Part shown: positions 36,993 through 45,341 of the stretch, piece after piece | Position numbering within the stretch: position 1 is the stretch's first letter | How the letters are laid out: each line of letters opens with the position of its first letter | DNA from: Thermosporothrix hazakensis | Lineage (GTDB): Bacteria; Chloroflexota; Ktedonobacteria; Ktedonobacterales; Ktedonobacteraceae | Length of the DNA: 53,061 nt | Assembly (NCBI RefSeq): GCF_003253565.1 | Contig: NZ_QKUF01000036.1 | Span: forward strand, 1-53,061 | Direction of reading: 5' to 3' | The notes under the pieces: model-generated | What the model was told of the DNA's origin: nothing | What the model saw: only the letters and a program-made list of their open reading frames with translations | Database searches by the model: none | Translations under genes and position numbers: made by a program

Positions 36993-37118
36993 ATGGCTCC
37001 GTTCTTTCTGGAAATACAGGAATCTGCTTCACATAAGCATCTATCACCCTACAAATCCGCGTCACTGGACCTCAGTGAACGTGCAAGAGTTCAAGGGTCA
37101 GATCAGCCCTGAGCTCTT

Positions 37119-37364
37119 GTGGAGATCGCACGAAGGGACCTTAATCGCTATTACAACAAAGCGATCAAGCAGTATACACTACCGCTTTCTTTCGGTGAAG
37201 CTATGCTCATCGTGGATGCACCCAACGGATATATTATGACACCGGAGGGGCCACATCTCATATTTTTTACTATTCAGGAGAGTATAACCAATTTAGGGAA
37301 AAAGTGGGATGTTGATCGAAAAAAGCTTCTACAGAAATTTGTTGACCTGACACTACAGCAATGA
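37119..37364 (+). CDS. Small hypothetical protein
   Basis: 81 aa from GTG 37119 with a poor ribosome site. Mixed helical sequence (RRDLNRYYNKAIKQYTLPLS, KKWDVDRKKLLQKFVDLTLQ). Amino-acid use is protein-like, but no family or operon context supports it. Confidence 0.35.
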   Translation: MEIARRDLNRYYNKAIKQYTLPLSFGEAMLIVDAPNGYIMTPEGPHLIFFTIQESITNLGKKWDVDRKKLLQKFVDLTLQQ

Positions 37365-37486
37365 GTGGCTCTCGTAGACAAAGTAGAACGCTGGTGGGAG
37401 AATACCAACCACACAAGTAGCGAAACACAGGAAGAACGGTGTATCAAAGTGGGGTTCATTCCTCCTCCTCGTGAGGGAATTGCACC

Positions 37487-37744
37487 TCAAAGAGAATGGA
37501 CATGGTCCGGTTGAATAGCCAGTTCGAGAATGTGCCAATCGTTTTCGTTGGTAACCTGCTCGATGATCTCTTTCAGGCGATCATGAACGGGACCGTTCAA
37601 AATCTTTCGTCTCCGCTTAGGACACCAAATGATGTGATACACCATCAGATAGACCGTATGTTGTTCGTGTTGATACTCCACGTAGAAAAGGACAGACTCA
37701 TCTGCGATAGGTGTCAATACCCAGGCTTGAGGCCCTATGCCCAA
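37487..37744 (-). pseudogene. IS200/IS605 TnpA fragment
   Basis: The frame carries the N-terminal half of a Y1 transposase (VYHIIWCPKRRRKILNGPVH, LKEIIEQVTNENDWHILELA) up to the HUH motif QPDHVHSL and then stops. The C-terminal half with the catalytic Tyr is absent. Different subfamily from the TnpA at 30758. Confidence 0.65.
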
Positions 37745-37777
37745 GCCCCATAAAAGGAAGGCCCATTCATCCCCCGC

Positions 37778-39169
37778 TTAAAAGATGGAGGCTTTCTGGG
37801 CCATTAACAGTAAATCCCGTAATTCTATGATATCTTTATCACCCGACCAGATTCCTTCCATGATCTGATAGCCCAAGTTTGCTTCGTTCAGATAGGTTTC
37901 GCTTTGAAGTCGTTGCGCAAAAAGCACAACAGCTTTCCAGAGAGCGATAGAGCGCCCTTTATCCTTTTTGGCTCGTGGAAGTTTGAGAGATGCAAACATG
38001 GCTTCGCTCAGAATGCCCAGATGAGTGCGGGTTGCGACGGGCAATTTTGCATTGAAGTTTCCACTTTCGATATCAATGATCTGCCCAAAAGTCTCCAACG
38101 CGATATCCTGCCGGCCAAGATAGGCAAATGCAATTCCTCGATGCCTTATTAATCTGGCATGGCTATGATTAATATAAGGGGGAATATGTTCTGTATTTGC
38201 CTCCCTCGCAAAAAAGGTTTCTTCGGCTTTTGCCAGGGATGTAAAGGTTTCCGGCTTCCGATGGAGCGCCTGGTATTTCGCCAGACCAGTGTAAATCCAT
38301 GACTCGATTACGGGGGAAACTTTCGTGTGTCGCTTTTGTTCTATCAGATAGGCTGCTTCTTCTGCATACTGAAGAGCATTCATCTTCTGATACCCCGAAG
38401 TCCATTCATAAGCGCCGGTTAATTCTCGGAGAGCCAGGACAAGGGACGCTCTGTTCTGACTTTGTCTCGCATAGGAAACTCCTTGTTCCGCATACAGCAA
38501 GGCTTTTTTTGTTCCTTCGAGATGGTAGCTGATCCTAGACTTGAGTTGGAACGTCTGAGAAAGAAGTGCAAGTGCTACATGCTCATACTTTCCTTGTGCT
38601 GCTGCTTGTAAGAGAGGCACGTAACTTCCCAGAACGGAGTATGCACACTCCATTTCTTTTCGCTCGCCTGCCGCCAGATAACCACAAGCAGTGAGGCCCG
38701 CCGCGCACTCATGAATTACTTCTTCTGCTGTATGTTTGTCAGATCTCCCTTTTAACAGTAAGGGGAGGAATGCGACCCGTTGTAATGCTTCTGTTCGCAT
38801 GGGTTCTGTTGCCTCATCGATAATACGTGTAAGCTCCTGCTGTAGCATCCAGCAGGATTCAGAGGGAGTGAATGGTATTGCCATGAGTTGAGTTGTAAGA
38901 TCGGCTTGGCTGTAGGTTTGAAGATTATGTGTTTCCTGTGTGGTGTTTACAGGCATTGGTATGTTCTCGTCATCCAGACCTAGTTCTTCTTTTGACGATC
39001 CATACACCTTGCATAATTTGGCTCGATCATAGGCTGATGGGGTGGCTCCTAATTCCCAACGGTTCAGCGTATTAGGAGCACAACCTATGTGGCTTGAAGC
39101 TGTTTCTAGCGTCCAATCCCTGCTTGTCCTTGCTTCTATTAATTTTAATCTTTTAGACCGTTTTGTCAT
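37778..39169 (-). CDS. XRE-family regulator with TPR-like sensor domain
   Basis: 463 aa from ATG 39169 (AGGGATG upstream). N-terminal XRE helix-turn-helix, about residues 5-65 (KLIEARTSRDWTLETASSHI, GCAPNTLNRWELGATPSAYD). Then a long helical region of TPR-like repeats (YEHVALALLSQTFQLKSRIS, KALLYAEQGVSYARQSQNRA, ALQYAEEAAYLIEQ, GIAFAYLGRQDIALETFGQI). This architecture resembles the RRNPP peptide-sensing regulators, though such XRE-TPR proteins are numerous in this group and a ligand cannot be inferred. No short peptide gene is evident next to it. Confidence 0.7.
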   Translation of the reverse strand: MTKRSKRLKLIEARTSRDWTLETASSHIGCAPNTLNRWELGATPSAYDRAKLCKVYGSSKEELGLDDENIPMPVNTTQETHNLQTYSQADLTTQLMAIPFTPSESCWMLQQELTRIIDEATEPMRTEALQRVAFLPLLLKGRSDKHTAEEVIHECAAGLTACGYLAAGERKEMECAYSVLGSYVPLLQAAAQGKYEHVALALLSQTFQLKSRISYHLEGTKKALLYAEQGVSYARQSQNRASLVLALRELTGAYEWTSGYQKMNALQYAEEAAYLIEQKRHTKVSPVIESWIYTGLAKYQALHRKPETFTSLAKAEETFFAREANTEHIPPYINHSHARLIRHRGIAFAYLGRQDIALETFGQIIDIESGNFNAKLPVATRTHLGILSEAMFASLKLPRAKKDKGRSIALWKAVVLFAQRLQSETYLNEANLGYQIMEGIWSGDKDIIELRDLLLMAQKASIF

Positions 39170-39416
39170 AATTCTACATCCCTTCTTGCAATAAACCACA
39201 AAACTGTATATCTGATATTTAGCATAGCATGATTAGAAATACTTGTCGAGTGGGAAAACGGCATCTTGTTGAGGAGATGTTGAAATCTGTAGAAAGAAGA
39301 AAAATTGGAGAAAAGAAAGCTTGTTCATACATTCAAAATTGCATTTTCAGCTTGTATCTCATTATAGATATACTTCTTTATAGATACAACGATCGAGAGA
39401 TGAGAAAAAGAGATAT

Positions 39417-39653
39417 TTGACGGCAGAGAAAGATTACACAGTCAAAGAAGGCGATTATACTCTGTACAGTGGATTTAATTCTCAGGAATCGCGTCGCGTG
39501 TTTCTGGGGGCGGCAAAAGTTCCTGCCTATTTTGCGTGCAGCATCCAGCTTCTGAAAGGCAACCAGCTTCTTGGGAAGTTCCTCGAACGGATCGGATATC
39601 GGCAGCAGGACAAAGAGCGACTGCAATCGATCGAGAAGGAGAGAGAAAAATGA
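39417..39653 (+). CDS. Small protein of a family repeated three times in the window
   Basis: 78 aa from TTG 39417 with a GAGAAAAAGAGATAT leader. Sequence DYTVKEGDYTLYSGFNSQES RRVFLGAAKVPAYFACSIQL LKGNQLLGKFLERIG shares the pattern V..GDTIL....EARR.F..AA..P.YF with frames at 41200-41407 and 45011-45341. This copy is intact. The next gene starts at overlapping ATG 39651. Unknown function. Confidence 0.5.
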   Translation: MTAEKDYTVKEGDYTLYSGFNSQESRRVFLGAAKVPAYFACSIQLLKGNQLLGKFLERIGYRQQDKERLQSIEKEREK

Positions 39654-40133
39654 AGCAGACGCCCTTGAGCAATGACGCCATTTTTGCCACTGGTTGACCA
39701 GCACATCTTCGGCTTTGAGCCGACGTGTCACGGGCCGTGCCAGGACTGGTTCTTACGAGGGTATCAGGAGATCTACAAATGCCGGGAGTGCGGTGCAGAG
39801 GTCATGAGCGACGATTTTCAGAGACTCCCGCCTCAGCACCCTCGACACATTCCAGAGTACCGCCTGGAACAGCTTCTCCAAGCGGTGAAACCCCTCAAGC
39901 CAGAGCAACAGAAACGGGTTGTCATCGGGCAGCTTGCCGAGGTCTCCTCGGCTGATTGGCCTCTCACAACGGTGCTTGCCCATCTGCTTGTCACGCTCAC
40001 TGCTCGTCAACTTGCCATTGCGATACTCTGGGCGCTTGGCGTTCTCGACGACCAGGAGCAAGAACAGTCAGCTGAAGCTGAGGTGTGGAATCCCCACCAG
40101 GCAAGACGATTTTTCTGTTTCAGGTCACCATAA
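39651..40133 (+). pseudogene. Cys-containing small protein (VDQHIFGFEP family) with a frameshifted start
   Basis: ATG 39651 behind AAGGAG reads MKQTPLSNDAIF, then leaves frame at a T5 run near 39682-39686. The ORF 39672-40133 carries the rest: LVDQHIFGFEPTCHGPCQDW, YKCRECGAEVMSDDFQRLP, then VVIGQLAEVSSADWPLTTVL. A CRECG zinc-type knuckle is present. The paralogue at 47793 has MKKTSRSAFSNDALFALVDQ in one frame, supporting the repair. Translation from ATG 39672 remains possible. Confidence 0.5.
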
Positions 40134-40170
40134 CTGTGGATATCAAGAGAGGACAGGGAAGGTCCAGAGC

Positions 40171-40239
40171 ATGCTTCAAAGGATGAGAAAGAAAGTAACT
40201 GACTGGTTGCAGGCATTGGAGAACGATGGCCCAAAGTGA
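40171..40239 (+). CDS. 22-codon ORF coupled to a small membrane protein
   Basis: Encodes MLQRMRKKVTDWLQALENDG PK and overlaps the next start by GTGA. Weak ribosome site GGGAAGG eight or nine bases upstream. Basic amphipathic helix. Could be a leader ORF or a true microprotein. Confidence 0.25.
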   Translation: MLQRMRKKVTDWLQALENDGPK

Positions 40240-40412
40240 TAGCTGCTGGTCGTCGTCAGTTTTCGTCTCAGGTGCTAGCAAGCACTCTGCTCCTCTCTGC
40301 GATCGGTGCGGGCTGGTTGGTGGCGCAGAACAGTGAGGAGATATCTAACTCTTTACAGGAGATCAGGATGAGGAAGCACCGGGAGCGGCATTCTGGTGGC
40401 ACAACAGGGTGA
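40236..40412 (+). CDS. Small single-helix membrane protein
   Basis: 58 aa from GTG 40236. One clear hydrophobic helix (VLASTLLLSAIGAGWLVAQ) between a basic N-terminus (VIAAGRRQFSS) and a polar C-terminus (RMRKHRERHSGGTTG). N-in topology predicted. Its stop is 5 bp from the next ATG. Family unknown. Confidence 0.35.
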   Translation: MIAAGRRQFSSQVLASTLLLSAIGAGWLVAQNSEEISNSLQEIRMRKHRERHSGGTTG

Positions 40413-40416
40413 TACA

Positions 40417-40562
40417 ATGAAGATGGGAGACAAGTGGGTCTCACTGGTGTGCCGGTCTCTCTCGATATGACGGCACAGTGCTGGCGTCTCTCGATTCGCT
40501 TTGAGGAGACGGAGACAAGCATAGAGGCGAGCGTATGCAAAAAACGGAATGTGACTTCTTGA
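40417..40562 (+). pseudogene. Small ORF with a probable frameshift
   Basis: ATG 40417 reads MKMGDK and then a second frame continues VGLTGVPVSLDMTAQCWRLS to TGA 40560-40562. The order suggests one gene of about 45 codons broken by 1 nt. Overlaps the next start. Confidence 0.25.
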
Positions 40563-40852
40563 TGGAACACGTCTCCCTGACGTGTGTCTCGCTTCGCGAT
40601 CTTCAAAATCAGATGGCACATGCTCAGGAGCGTTTACAAGCTCTGGTTGCATCACGTGATCGAAAAAGAGGAAAAGAGGCGACTGCTATGCTGGTGGCAG
40701 CTCTCTGCCTCAAACTGGATCTGCTACCGGCGTGGTTGCGGTTGCTTCAAGATGAATATCAAGGAGATGTCGTATGCAGGGCGAAAAACAACACTCTACG
40801 AGTTACGAGTAAAGCACAATATTTACCATCAGGAGTCGCAGGAAGCATGTGA
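40535..40852 (+). CDS. Small hypothetical protein overlapping the XRE gene
   Basis: Up to 105 aa from ATG 40535 behind GAGGCGAGCGT. Residues 1-80 look like a helical protein (SLRDLQNQMAHAQERLQALV, AALCLKLDLLPAWLRLLQDE). The last 25 codons overlap the XRE gene in another frame, so the true end may be a lost stop. No family recognised. Confidence 0.35.
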   Translation: MQKTECDFLMEHVSLTCVSLRDLQNQMAHAQERLQALVASRDRKRGKEATAMLVAALCLKLDLLPAWLRLLQDEYQGDVVCRAKNNTLRVTSKAQYLPSGVAGSM

Positions 40853-41177
40853 GGCACGGGGGCTGCGTCCCTCGTATCTCGCGTGTATGGCAGGGGCGGC
40901 CATTCCGCGTGAAGCTGCTGAAATGATTCTGGCCGCCTTGAATGAGTTGGCGCATACTCACTATCAGCTTGATGAGGTCGACAGAGCGCTCAGGCCTCCG
41001 CTTGCAGAGCAGGACCTTGAAGGCAAGCTCAGGCAACTGGACGCTTTGCGGCAACAATGGCTGCAAACGCGGAGAAAGAAAGCGCTGGATGCCTATCGAG
41101 TACTGGAGCGATGGTTTGAAAACCAGGGGCTCGCCCCCGCGTATCACGACGCGCTTGAAAAGCATGTGGTCTTGTGA
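40774..41177 (+). pseudogene. XRE-family regulator, frameshifted at an A5 run near its start
   Basis: AAGGAG seven bases upstream marks ATG 40774 (MQGEK). One more A in the run 40784-40888 region (A5 at 40784-40788) would continue as TTLYELRVKHNIYHQESQEA, then RGLRPSYLACMAGAAIPREA and AEMILAALNELAHTHYQLDE, an XRE helix-turn-helix. The C-terminus is helical (RQLDALRQQWLQTRRKKALD). The in-frame ATGs upstream (40752, 40767) lack ribosome sites, but could give an intact protein. Confidence 0.5.
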
Positions 41178-41199
41178 AAGGTTTCTATTGCAGAAAGAG

Positions 41200-41407
41200 C
41201 CAGAAAAAGCGAGTTTGAGACGCAGAACAAGGATACCTCCGAAGTGAGGGCCGGAGACACGATTCTCTACGCGGCAAAGACGCTGAGCAGACGCGCAGAG
41301 CGTTCTTTGCTGCCGCGGAAGAGCAAGCATGCGACACCCGGAAAATCATCTTCTACGTCAACATGAACAAAGTATCCGAATTCCTGGAAAAGCCCGAATT
41401 CAGATAA
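41200..41407 (+). pseudogene. Small protein, second member of the repeated family, 1-nt frameshift
   Basis: The first frame reads EVRAGDTILYAAK. One extra A in the AAA at about 41276-41278 leads into DAEQTRRAFFAAAEEQACDT and RKIIFYVNMNKVSEFLEKPE to TAA 41405-41407. The start is not clear. Same layout as the protein at 39417. Confidence 0.45.
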
Positions 41408-41627
41408 TAAACATCATCTGTTCACTCTGTTCCCCCTTTTGGAGCCCTGCTCCCTTCTTTGCGTCAGGGCTCTTTTTCACGCTTGCACCTTTGCATCCGA
41501 GGACTGGATTTTTGTTGACGGGAGTCGCAACCCCGTCGTCCCTTCCTTCCCTTTCCGGATGGCAACACATCCATACCCGACAATCTGCCTTTACTCGGTG
41601 GGCGTGGCCCATGCGGATTTTCTCGGG

Positions 41628-41690
41628 GCCGTTCACGATCTGCTCGGTCCTTGCTCTTCACGAGGGTGGTAAATCATACAGGAACTGCTT
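41628..41690. repeat. Short ISL3-relic repeat
   Basis: GTTCACGATCTGCTCGGTCC and following bases match 11503-11545 closely. In that copy this is the 3' coding end of the ISL3 relic. Its position next to the lasso-protease fragment marks another transposon-associated junction. Confidence 0.4.
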
Positions 41691-41988
41691 TTCTGTCACT
41701 GTCTGGTCCGACTCATCGCTCCCCAGGCCCTCTGTGTGACGCGCTCAGTCGCTTTCTGCGCTTCCGTGTGCCGCGCAGGAATCCCCGCTCACGTGACGAT
41801 CGGGAGAGATCGCTTTGAATTCCACGCCTGGGTCGAAGTGGATGGCGTGGTCGTGAATGCTCTTCCAGAAGTGGCAACAGGCTCCTCGCCGCTCGTGCGG
41901 ATCCCCATCGTGCACCCTCTCTCACATGCCGCTTCCCGCCCGCTTCAAGCGGGGAAACACACGGCATGACCCGCTCAAACCATCTCAA
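41690..41988 (+). pseudogene. Lasso leader-peptidase fragment, copy 2, with catalytic Cys and His
   Basis: In one plus frame: HCLVRLIAPQALCVTRSVAF, then CRAGIPAHVTIGRDRFEFHA WVEVDGVVVNALPEV. This is the transglutaminase-like peptidase of lasso systems with the Cys (in LCVTRS) and His (in FHAWVEV) present. The N-terminal part is missing. Bases 41811-41988 are repeated at 27715-27892. No precursor or cyclase lies nearby, so it is a relic of another lasso locus, distinct from the intact one at 35516. Confidence 0.65.
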
Positions 41989-42202
41989 CGACCAGGTCAG
42001 CGCTATGAGGCCAAGCGAGAACGTCTGCAACACGTTCATCGCCAAAGACGATGAACTGAAGCAGAAAAAGCGTGTGGCTCCTCTGAAGTCTGTCGATGTT
42101 GCGGGGACGACAGCAGCATTGTATTCGCTGCCTTGACCCGCCACTTTTTTATGGTCAGGGGTATGGGGAGGTACATTCTCCCTTTCATACCCTTTCCCTT
42201 TT

Positions 42203-42511
42203 TTAGCAGCAGCCTGCTGTACTTGTAAGATCGAAGTCAAGAATGTTTGTGCAAAGGCGGCGCAATTCGACGCTCACTGGTTTGTGCTCGGGATGCGGGG
42301 CATACGCCTTCAAGTGTTCGACATCGGCAAACTCCATCACAAAACCATAGGTAAAGCCATGATTGTTTGAGGTATTCAGGTTCTTCCCCGTTCGGATGGA
42401 AAGGATACCAGGGATCTTTTCTTGCAGGGTTTTTACGTGCTCAAGCGCCGCTTGGATCTCTTCCTCAGTAGCCTCTTCCTTCGGCTGAAGCAGGACAATG
42501 TGTTGAATCAT
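42203..42511 (-). CDS. Stress-responsive A/B-barrel (Dabb) domain protein
   Basis: 102 aa from ATG 42511 behind GAGGAGG. Dabb pattern throughout: MIQHIVLLQPKEEATEEEIQ, a central YGFVMEFADVEHLKAYAPHP, and C-terminal VELRRLCTNILDFDL. Such dimeric ferredoxin-like proteins are small, cytoplasmic, and in some cases catalyse cyclisations in natural-product pathways; no partner is visible here. Downstream of, and co-oriented with, the XRE-TPR gene pair. Confidence 0.8.
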   Translation of the reverse strand: MIQHIVLLQPKEEATEEEIQAALEHVKTLQEKIPGILSIRTGKNLNTSNNHGFTYGFVMEFADVEHLKAYAPHPEHKPVSVELRRLCTNILDFDLTSTAGCC

Positions 42512-42541
42512 GTCACACCTCCTCATTCTGTTTCATTCGCT

Positions 42542-42793
42542 TCAGAGCAGAATGCGCAGCGTCTTCAATGACCTTTGCGCATTCAAGGGAATCTGTGGAA
42601 TAAAAACAAGATATTGATCCTGTTCTCTCTTCTCCTCCTGTTCAAAGACCTCTATAAGAACCAACACGTCGCCTTCGATGATCGGCAGGCTCTCTTTTAA
42701 GCGATACTGGTTTTGTTCTGTCCACAGCGTCCAGTTCCGTTGGATTTCTTCTGCTCGGGGATCAGGGCGACCATCTTCATAACTCTCAATCAT
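42542..42793 (-). CDS. Small acidic protein coupled to an XRE-TPR regulator
   Basis: 83 aa from ATG 42793, overlapping the stop of the upstream regulator by ATGA. Soluble, no signal peptide (RNWTLWTEQNQYRLKESLPI, VLVLIEVFEQEEKREQDQYL). Family unknown. Tight coupling points to a partner of, or a protein controlled with, the regulator. Confidence 0.55.
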   Translation of the reverse strand: MIESYEDGRPDPRAEEIQRNWTLWTEQNQYRLKESLPIIEGDVLVLIEVFEQEEKREQDQYLVFIPQIPLNAQRSLKTLRILL

Positions 42794-44010
42794 CTTGTAT
42801 TCATACTATCCTTACATCTATTTTCTTCTTCTATTTCACTCCAAAATCCTCTTACCTCAGGAACATTGCCATATCGCTTTTTTAATAAAGCTGCAAACGA
42901 GAGTGCTCGATTGAACGCATGCTGTGACTGCATTGCCTGAGAGCGACGATAAAACGCACGTGCTTCTTCTACTGCCTGATCCACATTACCGAGTAGAAGA
43001 TTAGCTTTTGCCCAGTCATATGGAATCCAGGCATGTAAACGCCTATTTTGTTCCTTCTCTATCTGTTGCTCTATTATGTCTCTGAGATCCAATACTGCTC
43101 GAGGATTCTTGAGTTGAAGATATCCATAGCTCTTCTCTGCTAAAATCCCACTGAGAGGATGATACACAAAATCTGTCCCGTCTCCATAGTTCACGGAACG
43201 CGCTAACTGTTCTGCCGTCTCGATTGCCTTTTCAAAGTGATAGAGGTCTTTTGCGCCTGCATATGCACGGGCCAGATAACTATGAACATAAGCTGCAACA
43301 TTTTTGCTGGTAGAGAAAGTCACGTCTCTTGCCTCTTCCAGATACGAGACCGCATCATGCTTTTTATTTGCCCGCTCATATTCAGTGCCAACTGTGAGTA
43401 AAGCATGAGCCCTCATTGTCGGGTCACCAAGCTCATGAAGTTGCTCTGCTATTTCTAACATTGCTTCAAATGTTCTCTTTGCTGCTTCATATTCTCCATT
43501 ACCCAACAGGATCACCCCCTCTAGATTTTTTACCTGAGCAAAAAGCCGCAAAAAGAGTTTTTGTTGCCCGAGAGTTGGGGGGTATTCGCGCACGAAGTGG
43601 TCGAAGAGCTTCTGCAAATAATAGACATCCCTTGCCGCTTCTGGTAATGGCGAGGTTCTATAAAGAACCTCCGTTCGTTCAATCCAATGTTCCACAACTT
43701 CCAGGGTCTCCGTATAGAGCCTCACCCCTTTGCCCGGGAGTGACTCAGGATCAAAAGGATCATATTCAGACAAGCCAAACCTCCAGTGGGGGATATCGAG
43801 GAGCTTACACAATGCCCGCAGCGTTCCCATGTCTTCTACTCTTTTCTTCCCATACTCGACTGCTTGCACATATTGTAAGCTTACACCATAACTACCATCT
43901 TGTCGAGGCCAAAGCGCAGCAAGCTTACTCTGTGACATATTCCGCTTTTCTCGAAATTCCTTGATTGTTAATCCATGATGATACGTTTTCCGCTCTTCCA
44001 TATGCCGCAT
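42790..44010 (-). CDS. XRE-family regulator with TPR domain
   Basis: 406 aa, ATG 44010 behind AAAGGAGGTTTGGT. XRE helix-turn-helix at about residues 10-70 (LTIKEFREKRNMSQSKLAAL, YVQAVEYGKKRVEDMGTLRA LCKLLDIP), then TPR repeats (VKNLEGVILLGNGEYEAAKR, VGTEYERANKKHDAVSYLEE, YAGAKDLYHFEKAIETAEQL, KANLLLGNVDQAVEEARAFY). Likely a ligand- or peptide-sensing repressor or activator. An inverted repeat lies between its probable promoter and ribosome site, suggesting autoregulation, and an 83-aa gene is coupled downstream. Confidence 0.75.
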   Translation of the reverse strand: MRHMEERKTYHHGLTIKEFREKRNMSQSKLAALWPRQDGSYGVSLQYVQAVEYGKKRVEDMGTLRALCKLLDIPHWRFGLSEYDPFDPESLPGKGVRLYTETLEVVEHWIERTEVLYRTSPLPEAARDVYYLQKLFDHFVREYPPTLGQQKLFLRLFAQVKNLEGVILLGNGEYEAAKRTFEAMLEIAEQLHELGDPTMRAHALLTVGTEYERANKKHDAVSYLEEARDVTFSTSKNVAAYVHSYLARAYAGAKDLYHFEKAIETAEQLARSVNYGDGTDFVYHPLSGILAEKSYGYLQLKNPRAVLDLRDIIEQQIEKEQNRRLHAWIPYDWAKANLLLGNVDQAVEEARAFYRRSQAMQSQHAFNRALSFAALLKKRYGNVPEVRGFWSEIEEENRCKDSMNTR

Positions 44011-44024
44011 ACCAAACCTCCTTT

Positions 44025-44044
44025 TACCAACCTATAGATTGGTA
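44025..44044. promoter_or_regulatory. Operator-like inverted repeat before the XRE-TPR gene
   Basis: TACCAA (44025-44030) and TTGGTA (44039-44044) flank CCTATAGA. On the minus strand the spacer contains TATAGG, a possible -10 box, and the ribosome site follows at once. A protein bound here would block its own gene. Confidence 0.45.
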
Positions 44045-44322
44045 GTTAGGCGAACAATCAGAGACAAAACACCATCTTCTCAGTTGGTTCAAAAACGAAG
44101 AAAAGCGAGTATGCTTTCTATAGAGAAGATTATAGCATATTTTATTCATAATTGAATAGCTTACTTCTAAATAGATTTCTTCAAGCAGGCAAGCAATTAA
44201 CGAATGCAGATACGTGAGAAAAAGTATGTGTCATACTGAATATCTCACGTTTGTACAAATCAGCTAAAGGTTCTAGTACGTTGCGCACTACATCCGGGCA
44301 AGATACGAGAGGGGTGAGTGAT

Positions 44323-44811
44323 ATGAACAGTGAAGTTGCTCGATTACGGGAGCAGATCAAGCTGGAATGCGAGGCCATGAAGCAAGGGGTCAGCGGGCTG
44401 GCAATGGTGGCCCGGCATGATGTCATTCAACAGAAATACCTGCGTCTCGAACACCCCTGGAAGCAACTTGAACGCCTGGTCGGCGCAGAAGCGGCCACGC
44501 AAATCGTGTGTCGGACCTATTTCGAGGTGGGAGGAGAAGCAGAAGACAGCGAGGAGGGTCGTATGTGCAGAAAAGCAAACAAGATCGGGCCCATTTCTGA
44601 AAAACAGTATGTCGTGGTGCTCTCGTCAACGGAACTGGCGACCGCGCTACTGGTCGCTCAGCAGCGCATGGCAGAGCTCTCTGCAAAACATCCGGAACAG
44701 CTTTCGTCAAACGAGCAGATGCTGCTCTATGGCTTACACTGTTTTATCACCAAGGTCGAACAGATCATCGAGCAAGAGAGGAGAAACAAGCATAAGCCAG
44801 AAACAAGATGA
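44323..44811 (+). CDS. Fused form of two small cassette proteins (SEVARLR + EKQYVVVLSS families)
   Basis: 162 aa from ATG 44323 (GAGGGGTGAG upstream). N-terminal half: NSEVARLREQIKLECEAMKQ, SGLAMVARHDVIQQKYLRLE, VCRTYFEV. C-terminal half: EKQYVVVLSSTELATALLVA, AQQRMAELSAKHPEQLSSNE, KVEQIIEQER. The same two halves occur as separate overlapping genes at 52648-52923 and 52434-52679. Helical, cytoplasmic, unknown function. Confidence 0.6.
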   Translation: MNSEVARLREQIKLECEAMKQGVSGLAMVARHDVIQQKYLRLEHPWKQLERLVGAEAATQIVCRTYFEVGGEAEDSEEGRMCRKANKIGPISEKQYVVVLSSTELATALLVAQQRMAELSAKHPEQLSSNEQMLLYGLHCFITKVEQIIEQERRNKHKPETR

Positions 44812-44992
44812 GCTCTTGACCGTTGGTGAGGTCGCGGAAATCCTGAGGGTGGACAACACTACCGTCTGCTGATGGATCAGACGAGGAGCTCTTGTGGCAG
44901 TCATTTTACCCCATTATGGGGATTACCGTTCCTACCGCATCAGAAAGTCAACCGTCAACTCCATCTTAAGCCCGAAGCGCTCAGAAAAGTGA
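44792..44992 (+). pseudogene. Excisionase-type helix-turn-helix protein with lost start and in-frame TGA
   Basis: AGGAG precedes ATA 44792 where ATG would be expected. The frame reads ELLTVGEVAEILRVDNTTVC, TGA, WIRRGALVAVILPHYGDYRS YRIRKSTVNSIL. The HTH_17 pattern normally has an Arg at the stop position (CGA to TGA). The gene lies between the fused cassette gene and the repeated small protein. Confidence 0.5.
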
Positions 44993-45010
44993 AAAAAAAG
45001 AACGGAACCA

Positions 45011-45341
45011 ATGAGTGAACAAAAGTCAACACAATTCACCGTGAAGGCCAGAGACACCATCATCTCCGAAGGCTCGAATGCTGAAGAGGCACGCAGGCTC
45101 TTTGTTGAGGCCGCCACACTGCCGGACTATTTTGCGTACCATTATCACCTTGTTCGTCGATGGGAAGGCATCAGCGTCCTTTCTCGAAAAGGTCGGCTCT
45201 CGTCCTGCATCAGCACAGGGAGCGCTGTCGTCGGAGCGTTGGCTCTCTCGCAAGGGAGGATTGAGCAAGGAACCTGCTCTATCACGTCCGGTATCGGCCT
45301 CTGTTTGTGAAAGGAAAGACGATGGAAAGCACGCTGCTTGA
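45011..45341 (+). pseudogene. Small protein, third member of the repeated family, frameshifted
   Basis: ATG 45011 reads TQFTVKARDTIISEGSNAEE, ARRLFVEAATLPDYFAYHYH L and then leaves the family pattern. One T fewer near 45152 leads into FVDGKASASFLEKVGSRPAS, continuing to 45341 and overlapping the sigma gene start. Longer C-terminus than the copy at 39417. Confidence 0.45.
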
